Below are positions 9,661 through 19,770 of a DNA stretch of 64,000 nt, piece by piece. This DNA is from Mimachlamys varia (lineage: Eukaryota; Mollusca; Bivalvia; Pectinida; Pectinidae): assembly GCA_947623455.1 (NCBI GenBank), contig OX392535.1, positions 40,820,688-40,884,687 of the forward strand, given 5' to 3'. The notes beneath the pieces were generated by a model. It ran no database searches. It saw only the letters and a program-made list of their open reading frames with translations, and was not told where the DNA came from. The first letter of the stretch is position 1, and every line of letters begins with the position of its first letter. Position numbers and translations under genes: made by a program.

Positions 9661-11109
9661 AGTCCTGATAAGCTCTTCCAACAAACGATAAATATGTAAG
9701 TAAGTCTCTTATGAAAACAAACACAAGTCAGCTAAGTGTGGGGCACAGTTTGTTCCCATGGAATTCCAACAGCCTGCTGAAAAATCTTTCCTCCAAACTC
9801 AACGAAAATATTGTTAACCAGGAAAACAATCATTCGTACTAAATTTTCTTCAGTATATTTAAGGACTGTACTTGATAATAAATTGGAAGCGGTTTATTAA
9901 ACGAGTGCACTTCGGTTTTCGGTCTATATATCGATAGACCAATTTATTATCAAGTGCAATCTTTATAATTTAATTACATTACAAAATTAAAAAATCCTAC
10001 ATCAGATGAACATAACCTTTTTGATAATAATAACATTGTTTTTATGAATGGCGCATTGCTATCTCTATCAAGCGATCACAATCCGTGATTCAAATATGGT
10101 GCGTACTGTGACGTAACGATGACGCTGGCTAGAGAAAGGCCGCCATGACTGTCCTATTTCGTACGTAGGAACTCTTCAACATCTTAACCCCAAGTTCCTG
10201 TAGCCTACATATAACAATTTATGATTGGTGCAACTGAAGCACACAGTTGTTAAAGGAGGAGTTTGAATTGAAACAAAAAGACATGTTATATTTGGATGGG
10301 GAAAATGCCACGGTATACAAAGGTCGGTTTGTGATCGTGTTTACATTATTCATTGATGAGATTTCAACAGGACGAGTACGGGATGCAACTCGCATTTTGT
10401 GTATGACGTCATCAAAACATGTCCTTTATTTTCGGTCTATCGCATGATTCACTTAATCAACAAACCAATAAAAAAATCGTGTTTCAAATAAATTAAATAT
10501 TTCATCTTAGTTTTTGGTTGTGTTTTTACACAAAGTATGATCCAAGATAGCTCACTGCCATAATGAGAGATCTAAAACGTTCTTTCAGTTTTGTATGAGG
10601 TATGGTAGTGTTCAGGGCGAAAAAAATCAAATATTTTGATCGAAATTTGTTTTAGGAAAGGGTGCTAAGGACTGTCCAAAAAGATCTTTCGAGGTTTTCA
10701 AAATATCCCGTTAATTCTACTCCTGGACTAAACATTGTCACAATAAGACTAAAGCCCTGATTTAAGGGTACTATGAGTGGTAGTAAGAAGTTTTGATAAA
10801 GGCTTGGTCGAGCAATTAGCAGAACCTGCGATAAAACGTTTCTCATACGGATCCTTATGTATAGATATACAATTCTCACAAAATCATTGCAACTAACACA
10901 TGAAGTTCTATCAAGCAATGATCATTCTGAGGAGTTCGCAGAAGCTGCCTTATCGAGCGCTAATTTCTTTTCTCCCTTTTGTGTGTATGTATGCGTGCGT
11001 GCACGGTATGAATTGTGTTCTGTTTATGTGGGACCGTGCTTCCAACGGAAACTTTTATGCTGACACCTCACTTGAATGCTACAGAACAGATACAAACAAC
11101 ATTTACCCC
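9661..11109. other. Unique sequence with a small foldback
   Basis: Apart from the foldback at 9,868-9,959, no element was recognised. A 66-codon frame at 10,247-10,447 has a coding-like first half (KEEFELKQKDMLYLDGENAT) but no supported splice sites or homology. Confidence 0.4.
9868..9959. repeat. Short foldback (inverted repeat)
   Basis: GTACTTGATAATAAATTGG at the left is the inverted partner of CCAATTTATTATCAAGTGCA at the right. The interval also holds an inner palindrome, GGTCTATATATCGATAGACC. It may be a MITE end pair or a simple cruciform-prone site. Confidence 0.55.
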
Positions 11110-11327
11110 AAACCATTCATACTCCACCTGGGTTGTCGGAGTTGTGTCGGCAGGAAAAAAACACTTTCTCAGTATATTGCATGCGTGCGACGACTTCGGG
11201 TTTCTCAGAATATTGCATGCGTGCGACGACTTCGGGTTTCTCAGAATATTGCATGAGTGCGACGGCATTCGTACCCATGCTGTCTGCATCGAAGGCCGGA
11301 GTGTTACCACTCGACCAATCCGCCCAC
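11110..11327 (-). mobile_element. tRNA-derived SINE with internal 36-bp tandem repeat
   Basis: The minus strand carries an A-box (TGGTCGAGTGG, complement of 11,307-11,317) and a B-box-like GGGTACGAATGCC (complement of 11,263-11,275), fitting a tRNA-like head. The body contains about 2.7 copies of a 36-bp unit at 11,163-11,262 with TCGTCGCACGCATGCAATAT. The central block of the other two SINEs is not evident, so it is probably a different SINE family. Confidence 0.5.
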
Positions 11328-13354
11328 AGCTAATGTGGTCAGGAGGATATATGTTAGTCTATATACAGGTAACCGTGAGACATCAAAACAGAAAGCATAA
11401 CAAATAACAGTTCGCTGAGCGGAAACGAAATTATGGCGGAAAACGACAAAGACCAACACTATATTAGCCATTTTATGGCATGGACATGAAAGTATTTACT
11501 ATAAAATATAAGAGTCAAACCAGTAGGTCACACACGTGAATCCCCGCCCACGTTAAATCTAGGTTTCTTTATTTCTCCCCACAAACCAAAACCCAGTGAA
11601 AACAAGCTGTATAGAAGAAATATCTCACCGAGTTATGACGTTGAGATGATAAATATCAGAGGTCACCTTAATGTACTTAATTGACTGATAGAATATAACC
11701 ATTATGTAGGTATAAACTAACATTACATACATACATCTCTACTTTTAAAAAGCTAATTAAAATAAACAAATCATCAAATCCTTATTGACAATATATAGCA
11801 CTCCCTATTTCCTAACATTATTTTGACGTAAAGAAAATGTTATCAATCAATAATTGGCTCATGTCTATACAATAGAAATGTAACATGAATACAAACTAGG
11901 TCATGAATGAAGAGCAAAAGCCAAAGTGTATCTATTTAATTTGATTCGAGTGGGAGACATGATGCTGGGCGGCCCGTTTTATTGATGTCGAGGCTCAACC
12001 GATCCTGTGTTTTACTGTCTGTTCAGTATATGTTGGTGCCTTCTGTATTGAATTTCCGTTCTAATCAAATTCCTTTTTGTTGGTGATCAAATTTTATTTC
12101 TTTTTTTACTACAACGAGCATGACCTATTGAAAGACAGACGTATAGCAGTTTATATTACATGAAAAAAATATATGGTAACGATATCAATGAGGATAAAAA
12201 AACGTACGACGATATAAATGAGAATTCGGGATGGTTTTAGTTTTGTATGTTTAATCTAGCGACGGTTCTTCAGGGTTCTGTATTTTACCTAACATTGTCA
12301 TGACACGTTGCAAGCACAACAATCAGGCGTATCCCTAACCCACCGTAAATATTAATTCAACGTTATTAATACAAACGAACACGTTCTAAGCCAGTATCAT
12401 TTAGATATATGAAATGAAAATATGTTGCAGTACCTAAAAAAATCCTGTTTCATCAAAAGAGAACTCTGCTTTAATCACCAAATCTGATTAAACAGTTTTG
12501 CGTTATAGCGTGTTTTAAGGAAAACAAATATTTTATTTCTAACAAAAAGGTGTTGTAGCCACTCCGGCTGGTATTAGGTTAAAGTAATGATTTCCGGGTC
12601 ATTCACCTCTGGGGTCAAGGTCATTACCCACAAACACGTGTCTATGAAACCCTTCTCATGCTCAAGCATGCATTTGGTGTTTAAGCCAAATTCATAAGTT
12701 CGGTTAAAACAATTTTTTTTATCAAAATCATTTTTTATCAATGAATTGAGGGGGTATGGAGAGACTTAAGTATAAACACTGTTTTTTTTTAATGTTTAGT
12801 GTTTAAACTTTATCCGCTGGCATGACTTGTGCTAAAGTTACAATAAAGATGAATTGAGAACAGAATCTGTACTTCAGGAAAAGAGCTGTTTCGTGTATAA
12901 GGTCTTGGAAGTCTGATTATCACCGCCTAAAACAGTAACTGGAAACGAATTTTACCTGAACGACTTAGCTTTGATAAATGGTTTGGTTTGATGTTTTATT
13001 TAACGTCAACGCATTTGAGGACAACATCCCAGTATATGCGATGCGAGTACGTCTTGAGTGCGTGTGTACTTGATAGGCATCGGTATGTTTGTATAAGACT
13101 CCTTGCGCAACTAATGCTTACTTTTGAAAAAGAAAAATACTTATTAAATACCAAATCACTTTAACTGATTTGCCTACACGGAAAACAGAAGCATTTTGGC
13201 CTAACAATGATACGGTTATATACAAAATGTATTTCAGACGAGGTTACTGTATTCTTTGTTTAACTCTAGAAATTATAGAAAGATTCAATCCTCCAAGAAT
13301 TCTATATAAAATGCATTGGCATACTCTAAGAGAATCATTACTGTAAAATGAAAA
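11328..13354. other. Unique AT-rich sequence
   Basis: Holds one solo arm of MITE family A (12,640-12,700). A TTTTATTTAACGTCAACGC block near 12,990 recalls a common mollusc interspersed repeat, but the match is short. No gene is supported. Confidence 0.4.
12640..12700 (+). repeat. Solo arm of MITE family A
   Basis: ATGAAACCCTTCTCATGCTC followed by AAGCATGCATTTGGTG matches the left arms at 1,579 and 15,096. No partner arm lies within 400 bp. Confidence 0.55.
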
Positions 13355-13510
13355 CGCAGTTCTTATTTTGAGGATTAATGCTTACCTGGATGTGACCAAG
13401 ATTTACATGGCGGGTGTCGTCGATGAAGCAGAAGACGCTTACTCTTCCAGAACACATTGTCTTATTCTCTTGTACTTTTACAAGTCTCCATGTAAAACTT
13501 TCCTTTAAGA
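13355..13510 (+). repeat. Retroelement 3'-end fragment, copy 4
   Basis: Clear match: TACCTGGATGTGACCAAGAT, TTACATGGCGGGTGTCGTCG, ATGAAGCAGAAGACGCTTAC and TCTCCATGTAAAA. Two more + strand copies follow at 13,945 and 14,695. Confidence 0.7.
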
Positions 13511-13670
13511 ACATTACGAACATTTGTGTTGTAATGATGGTGAACCTCGATTCCTCACAAATGTGTAGGTTGACAATTGTAGGGGATGTCAATAATATAT
13601 GTTATACACAATATCTAAGGATTATACAAAGGAAAAGCACGAGAATAATACATTTTATTGTTTAGAATAT

Positions 13671-13800
13671 AAAACTGCACACTACAGCTGTTTTGTCCTT
13701 CTATGACTCATTTGGGATGCTAATCAAGAGCCCAAATTGTGAACCATAGGAGGCAGCTGAGGAAGCAAAGCCGACCACAGGAAATGTCAAATGAATATTT
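13671..13800 (-). repeat. Hammerhead-bearing dispersed repeat, copy 3 (degenerate core)
   Basis: The minus strand carries GATTAGCATCCC, a decayed core, GGACAAAACAGCTGTAGTGT and GCAGTTT. The ribozyme interval is 13,678-13,720. CUGANGA is now CAAAUGA and GAAA is AAAA, so it is dead. It lies between retroelement fragments 4 and 5 in the opposite orientation. Confidence 0.55.
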
Positions 13801-13944
13801 AGTACATGTATATATTCTGAAAAGTGTCACGATTCAAATAAATCAAAATTTGTTATGCAAGTAACGACAAACCTCGGGGACTTTTGAGGACGTAGGCGAG
13901 GTAGGAAGATTGTACGAAAGCCCAATACAAGATAGCACCTTAAT

Positions 13945-14170
13945 GATTTAGAGAGTTTGATATTTACCTGGATGTGACCAAGATTAACTAGACGGTATGA
14001 TCGATGAAGCAAAAGACGCTTACTCTTCCGGAGTATATGGTCTAATTACCATGTATTTTTACCAGGGTCTCTATGTAAATATTCCCTTGTTCATATTCTG
14101 CTCCTAGTTTAATCGATTTTAAGATTATGGTTTTGTTTACGCTTCGATATTTTCTGATTTATATATAATT
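13945..14170 (+). repeat. Retroelement 3'-end fragment, copy 5
   Basis: Carries TACCTGGATGTGACCAAGAT, AGACGCTTACTCTTCCGGAG, the CTCCTAGTTTAATCGATTTT tail and GATTATGGTTTTG. The right end reaches the CTTCGATATT block shared with copies 6 and 7. Confidence 0.7.
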
Positions 14171-14369
14171 ATATGATCGTGGTAGTAATAGCGACAGTAC
14201 GGACAAATACCTTGTCAAATTTTCAAGGCTATCCGCCCCTGTATCAAGACACATAAGATACACGTTACATTACATTAACAGAATATACATAAAGCATTAA
14301 ACAATTTTAGGTTTAAATGCTAAATGTTGCATATAATCCTTTCGGCTGATCGGACGCCGAAGGTCCTAA

Positions 14370-14425
14370 CAAATTAGCTGCACCTTACAGATTTTTCCGA
14401 CGTTTAGAACTCGTCAGTGAACATA
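14370..14425 (-). repeat. Hammerhead-bearing repeat, copy 4 (fragment)
   Basis: The minus strand reads CACTGACGAG, so the CUGANGA box is intact (CUGACGA). Stem II no longer pairs, and the stem III segment is changed (AAATCTGTAAGGTGCAG). The ribozyme interval is 14,380-14,422. Flanking repeat sequence is short. Confidence 0.5.
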
Positions 14426-14694
14426 TCTTGTCGCGGAGGGTGATAACACTCTTGTTTTCTGTTCCAACTTCTGATAAAGAATTAATTAACACCCCTGCTT
14501 CTCCATCCTATGGTGTTTACATGTCGTAGTTGATTTGTTATTCTAGGGCTTGCTTTAGTATCGAGATCTTCGTTATAGATGTCGCCTGCTGACGATCAAA
14601 CTTACAGCACAGGAATTCGAGAGATGCAGGTTTCCCGAAGACTATGAGCTTTTTATTTAAGTCGCCATCCTGGTATTATTGAGAGATATTTTGT

Positions 14695-14880
14695 ATTCTG
14701 TGACCTAGATTTACATGGCGGGAGTCGTCGATGACGCAGAAAAACCTTACCCTTTCCATCTTATTTTAAGTGTTTCTGTTTTATTTTTTCCTTTGGTCAT
14801 ACTGTGCGCCTAGTTTAACTGATTTTGAATTCGGATTAAAATTTTATTGACGCTTCGGTATTCTGTGATGTTTTTTTTTA
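14695..14880 (+). repeat. Retroelement 3'-end fragment, copy 6
   Basis: Carries GTGACCTAGATTTACATGGC, GGGAGTCGTCGATGACGCAG, then GCCTAGTTTAACTGATTTTG, TTCGGATTAAAATTTTATTG and CTTCGGTATTCTGTGA. It is the third + strand copy in 1.5 kb. Confidence 0.7.
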
Positions 14881-15095
14881 TCTTGTATTCCATTTTATAC
14901 CGTATCTGATTCTTTACTTTCATTTTGATTTAACTGTAACATAAGTAGTCTGGACACATCTGTTGACGAGTGACAAACTGTGGTCCATTGTTCGAAGCCA
15001 GGCCTAGCCCCGTTGGATGTTTGCACTCTGAGCACTCTTTGTTATTTTTATCTTTTATATTTATCATACGAGACATGCAAAGTAAAAGAAATAAG

Positions 15096-15368
15096 ACCTG
15101 GGCCCGTATTTATGAAACCGTACTCATGCTCAAGCATGGATTCTGTGCTCAAGCCAGCTTTCTTGAAATTCACCTGAATCACGTCGAAGAGTCAAAAAGT
15201 CATTGTAAATGTTGATAATAGCTTTCAACTCCATGCCTCTTCAACTCTTTACCAAAACTTTGACAAAATTAGATCGTTTAAATAATTTAAAGCCAAAACA
15301 AAAATTAAAGCTTGAGCAAAGAATCCATGCTTGAGCATTAGACTGGTTTCATGAATACGGGCCCAGGT
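15096..15368. mobile_element. MITE-like TIR element, family A, copy 2
   Basis: The left arm starts ACCTGGGCCCGTATTTATGA and includes CATGCTCAAGCATGGATTCT. The right arm is its inverted complement, ending TTTCATGAATACGGGCCCAG then GT. The arms are about 55 bp with few mismatches, so this copy is better preserved than 1,579-1,843. The two overlapping + frames inside it are not genes. Confidence 0.75.
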
Positions 15369-15710
15369 GTTCAGGAAAAGAGGCGTATTCTGCTTCAGAA
15401 ATAAGTTTATCGAAGCTAATTAAGGTATATTCATTCCGAAAAACAGAGGTTTCCGATACTTAATATGTACTGTTTTGCTTAGTTTTTTTGGGTTTTTTTT
15501 GTGTATGTTGAATTGCTTTTGTTTTGTTGGTTTTTCATTGGCACGAAGACAATTTTAGGTTTGAAATTGAAAGTTAAATGGGGTCTTTTTTATCACATAG
15601 AAGGAGACATCAAAAGTGCTGATTGGTTTTTCAAATCCTGAATTATGTAAAAGACTTTAATCCATATACGTGGGTAGCCCCTTTGTCTGGTCAACCTTAA
15701 TGTCACAGAG
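15369..15710. other. Unique sequence
   Basis: T-rich tracts only. No element or gene was seen. Confidence 0.4.
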
Positions 15711-15952
15711 AGCATAGTGGTAGCTGATGTACTATTTATTTAATAGCACAGTGTTAGCTGATGTACTATTTATTTAATAGCACAGTGTTAGCTGATGTAC
15801 TATTTATTTAATAGCACAGTGTTAGCTGATGTTCTATCTATTTAATAGCACGTTATCAGCTGATGTTCTATCTATTTAATAGCACAGTGTTAGCGGATGT
15901 ACAATCTATTTAATAGCACAGTATTAGCTAATGTTCTATCTATTTAAAAGCG
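15711..15952. repeat. 34-bp minisatellite, about 7 copies
   Basis: The unit includes CACAGTGTTAGCTGATGTAC then TATTTATTTAATAG. Three near-identical units are followed by four that diverge towards the right (TCTATCTATT variants), so homogenisation is stronger at the left end. Confidence 0.9.
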
Positions 15953-17907
15953 ACGTGGGGCGTTTAGGTAAATCGCACTTTACTTACAAATGTCAATGTT
16001 GAAATTAATTTAATGAAAATCTCTTGGTTTTTTAAATCAAAATTTAATTAGGTATATCCTTTCTTGAGAGCATCTTTTCAAAATGCAAAAGCATAAATGG
16101 ATCGATACATTAAGCTTTTAAAATATAGCATGCGCTCGTTTCCTTTAGTTGATAGATAGCGCAATATTGTATTTGTAAGGCATCTGTTCCATGGCGGCTG
16201 TACGTCTGAATCTATAGACATGTACTCATGTTGTTCTCGGTGACCTTTTAGTCATTAGCAAGGCCAATGAATCATTTCATACTAAAATTAATACCCTTAT
16301 TATTCCAATTATTGATGAGAACAAAATTAAATGAAACTGAAGTAACCGCATTTTGAAGTCAATGAAAGCACTCTACTTTTTCATCGATAAAATAATAAGA
16401 AGGAAGCAAGTATTGCAATTAAAAAAAAAAGGTTTCGTTTAAGATTTTACAGTTGTTACAACGTTGACCATGCCAGTTTTAATATAAGACACTCTACAAA
16501 TAACAAGTCATGATACGATTCATACAATTTTCATATACTGACTACTGAATCCTATCAGTGTGGTTACCGTTGTGACGTCATTTCCGGTCGTATGGCAAAA
16601 TCGGGGATTTTCTGATTTGCGTTCAGGTGTGGAATTTAGTAAAATGGTCAAAACTTCGTAATTCTTACCCAAAAAAATTTTGTGAAAATTTTCTCACTTA
16701 TTATTTACCAATCCTTCCATACCCGAAAGATGGTTCATCACTACAGTTACTCTCTAAGGTGTACGCTGCCTGATCGTTCTTCTCCACCTTTCCAAGTATG
16801 TCTATCTTCAAAAGCCTCCAACCCGACTTTTATGTTGAGTAAGTTGTTACATTTAACGACTGTACCTCATATATGTAAATTTAGAAAGAACGAATATATG
16901 ACGTACGTGTAAAATCCGTATTTTGCTAAGGATATGTTTTGATAGTTAAAATAAAGGTGTGTTTGATAAATTCATTAAAGCATTTAAAATATCAATCGGT
17001 GCATCTAGTCTTTTAAAATTCAAAATGCATTTCTCAAGCAGCCTACTTTAATTTTAAATCCACTATTAGCTAAAAATGTTTTTTTAGATTCATAATGTTT
17101 TTCTAAAGCAGCAAGTTAATTTGAAAAACAATATTAACTAAACGTGTCAATGTTTTCAAAGAAAATAACCCGACCGACTTCAAAAAGACAGTAAGGTGCA
17201 AAACCTACTTGAGACTGGAGACGTATAAGCGATGGTTACTTCTGGGTCAGAGCTTATATGGATCCAATATATCCGATGTGATTAGAAGCGTGCCAAGTGT
17301 AATTGAATAGCCGCCAAGTGGCTATGTCTTAATACGTTTAGGAAAGTGGATTGGCGTTGACGGACGTTGGTCAGATCGTCCGTCGGATATGAGAGTGACC
17401 ATCTTTACTATAAAACACGCGAACGTCTATTAAAAGAGCGGTAGTGTAACCTGATTTGTTTACAAGGGGTTTCCGTATACGTAGCTACGCTAATTAAGGA
17501 TTTGTAGACAGAATACTTAATTAAACCGTTCGTACGTTTTGGACGAGACGATATAAAATGTTTACCGTTCACATTTAATTAAAACTTGTTTTATATTTAT
17601 ATTTTTTTAATTAGTTCCAAGAATTGATGTTTTCGTGATAAAAATGTCAAAGAACTAAGTTGCTGGTACACAGGTTTAGTTCATTAATATGTTACATCTA
17701 TAAAGGTAATTGCAAATAAACTCATACAAGTAGTCGACAGTTGTGTTTGTATCAATATACGCAACTACAACTAAAAATATAGTTTATACATTTAAATTTC
17801 ATGAAATACAAATGAAACAAATCCCTAGCAGCATATCAAAAGGAAACTTTGGAAAACCCATGTTCATTTAGCAACACTTGAATATCAATTCATAATTCCT
17901 AAAGGAT
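15953..17907. other. Unique AT-rich sequence
   Basis: Contains one TGACGTCA palindrome near 16,574. No coding frame or repeat family is supported. Confidence 0.4.
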
Positions 17908-18134
17908 GGTCGGGTGGTGCAGTGGATAGCACCCTTGCCTTTCTTCAAGGCGGTCGGGGCTAGATTCCCCGACTAGACATGAAAAGGTATGGGGTCACTT
18001 GCCCAACCACGTGGGTTTTCTCCGGGTACTACGGTTTCCTCCCACAATAAGACCCCTGGTGAGCTAACATCTGCACAAACACGAGTGATTAATATAATTT
18101 GGATAACTTATTTCATAATTGTTAAAAAAAAAAG
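17908..18134 (+). mobile_element. tRNA-derived SINE with conserved central domain and A-rich tail
   Basis: The head GGTCGGGTGGTGCAGTGG carries an A-box, and GGCTAGATTCCCCG is a decayed B-box. The central block GTGGGTTTTCTCCGGGTACT then ACGGTTTCCTCCCAC is, from memory, a SINE core domain widespread in invertebrates. The tail region GAGTGATTAATATAATTTGG runs to AAAAAAAAAA at 18,124-18,134. The longer frame that starts inside it (17,989-18,465) is not a gene. Confidence 0.75.
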
Positions 18135-18649
18135 TAATTTTCATATGTTTAATAAATGTAAATTACGCACCAATGTAAATTGCGCAGGTACATATCATAT
18201 ATTCATTGTGTGGCATTTAACTGTTACCCTGTTTAGATTCGGGAGAGCACGCTTCGTCCTGATGCGTGATCATCGGGTTGACAAATATTGCTTTCCTACA
18301 GAGTTGTTTTTCTTTCTGTGTTTTCTGTTTTGGAGATGTGAAAAAGTCAAAGTTCAATTGAAGCCCTTAATCGGAACACTCTGGTGTTTTCTCTCTCCTC
18401 TAACGTTTCCTTCTGATCGGCTGTGTGTCCCCGAGGCACATCTGGTCAGTTTGATGCCAGGATAATGAGGCCGGATGTAGTATCATGCTAGGTTGTATCC
18501 TGTCCGTGTTATCACATGTCAATTACAGATAAGTGACCATTAAATGACCTCGTTATTTATGAACATTGTATGTTTTTGTATGACCTTGACTATTTCGGGG
18601 AAATGAGATCCATTGTTTGCGCAGTTCGAGATATATCATTAAGGTAATT
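18135..18649. other. Unique sequence
   Basis: Somewhat GC-richer around 18,235-18,480. No convincing exon was found. Confidence 0.35.
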
Positions 18650-18960
18650 TCAAAAGACTATAAACAAGTTTTATGGTCGCAATTTTTGTTTCATTGAGAA
18701 AAAGTTTGTATCTTTGTGATATATAAGATGGGCGTTTTTGAATGTTCTCATAAGTGTGCTTACTTGTTGTGATTGAGATTGAAGACTCGGTTCTCACTTT
18801 GAGGATTTGATGTTTACTTAGGAAAGGTGAACAAGATGGGCTCCATGTAAATAAACATGTACTTCCTTTTTATATGTTGCCATAGTTTAATCGATTCTGA
18901 GTTCGGATTATGTTTTTGTGATTCTTCGGTATTCTCTATCTTTTATAGCCACAGTCAATC
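18650..18960 (+). repeat. Retroelement 3'-end fragment, copy 7 (includes ORF end)
   Basis: Starts with AACAAGTTTTATGGTCGCAA and TTTGTTTCATTGAG, which parallels the decayed RT remnant at 9,300-9,340 on the other strand. It then runs through TTACTTGTTGTGATTGAGAT and GAGTTCGGATTATG to CTTCGGTATTCTC. It therefore holds both the coding end and the dispersed tail, and independently supports joining them into one element. Confidence 0.7.
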
Positions 18961-19062
18961 TCATTTGAGTAGTGGCACGGTACTTAATATACACATTTTC
19001 GTAGTACACGATTTGAAATTATACAGAACTAGTTTAATGTTACTTCTAAATTAATAAATTAA

Positions 19063-19260
19063 AGGGGTTTTACGCACCTGACCCTTCTGCTTCTACATAA
19101 GTTTAGAAATTTTGGATTCCTACCTTTTGGCTTCTAGCATCACTGAAGAGTCCTAGGAGGACGAAACAGCTGTATGATGCAGTTTAATTCATTTTTTCGG
19201 CATACTGTATCTATTACTAAATTTAATAGGTGCAGCATATGTGCGTGTTACGTGATCTTC
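19063..19260 (+). repeat. Hammerhead-bearing dispersed repeat, copy 5 (best preserved)
   Basis: Begins AAAGGGGTTTTACGCACCTG, passes TTTGGATTCCTACCTTTTGG and the ribozyme (19,137-19,180), then GCAGTTTAATTCATTTTTTC and GTGCAGCATATGTG. It matches the inverted copy at 5,800-5,992 along its whole length, so the family unit is about 195 bp. It has no coding capacity and follows retroelement fragment 7 in the same orientation by about 100 bp. Confidence 0.75.
19137..19180 (+). ncRNA. Type I hammerhead ribozyme with minimal helix III
   Basis: All conserved core parts are present in order. Stem I is GCATCA (19,137-19,142) with TGATGC (19,175-19,180), 6 bp. CUGAAGA (19,143-19,149) fits CUGANGA. Stem II is GTCCT / AGGAC with loop AGG (19,150-19,162). 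GAAA is 19,163-19,166. Stem III is two pairs, AC/GU, around loop AGCU. The predicted cleavage is after A19,174 in the triplet GUA. Type I hammerheads with a tiny helix III are known in Penelope-like elements, retrozymes and some animal satellites. Activity is predicted, not shown. The palindrome ACAGCTGT could let two molecules pair. Confidence 0.8.
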
Positions 19261-19339
19261 AATACACAAAAGAGCTATAAGGTGGTGTATTTCATGAATA
19301 TTGCTCAACATTTCCAATAAACAGCATTATTCTCTTTAT

Positions 19340-19770
19340 TTTCCCCACGCTTTAATCGAAATGGGGGGAATTAATTAAGGTCTGACTGTCCGTCTGTCAC
19401 ACTTCGTTTCCGTGCAATAACGGCAACATATATTATCCGCTTTTCTTTAAACTTGGGTACAAGGTAAATTGTGTAAAGTGCTCGGCCAAGTTTCATCGCA
19501 ACATTTCGCGGACCTTATTTAGCGAAGTTATGGCCCCTTTCAGTAACAAAAAAAATCATTTTCTGCCGTTTCCGTGCAATAACAGCTGATGATATTGGCG
19601 GAGTTATGGCCCCTTGATAAATGTTTCCATGCAATCACGGCAACAAAATATTATCCATTATACATCTTTGTGTCAACAGCATAAAAAATTACCAAAGAGT
19701 CTTACCTACAATATGATTACCCCCTTACAAAGGGGAAAAGCGGGGGATATCAATTCTACGAAGTAGCTTG
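19340..19770. repeat. Old interspersed repeat remnant
   Basis: CGTTTCCGTGCAATAACGGC, CCGTTTCCGTGCAATAACAG and GTTTCCATGCAATCACGGC recur within 250 bp, with GTTATGGCCCCTT twice. From memory this CGTTTCCGTGCAATAAC word marks a widespread invertebrate interspersed repeat. No ORF is present. Confidence 0.45.

Noticed and set aside
10247..10447. Peptide ENATVYKG as a kinase-like exon
   Set aside because: The resemblance to a glycine-loop end is only four or five residues, with no splice support.
17989..18465. 158-residue + frame as a gene
   Set aside because: It starts inside a SINE, crosses its A-rich tail, and has no domain features.
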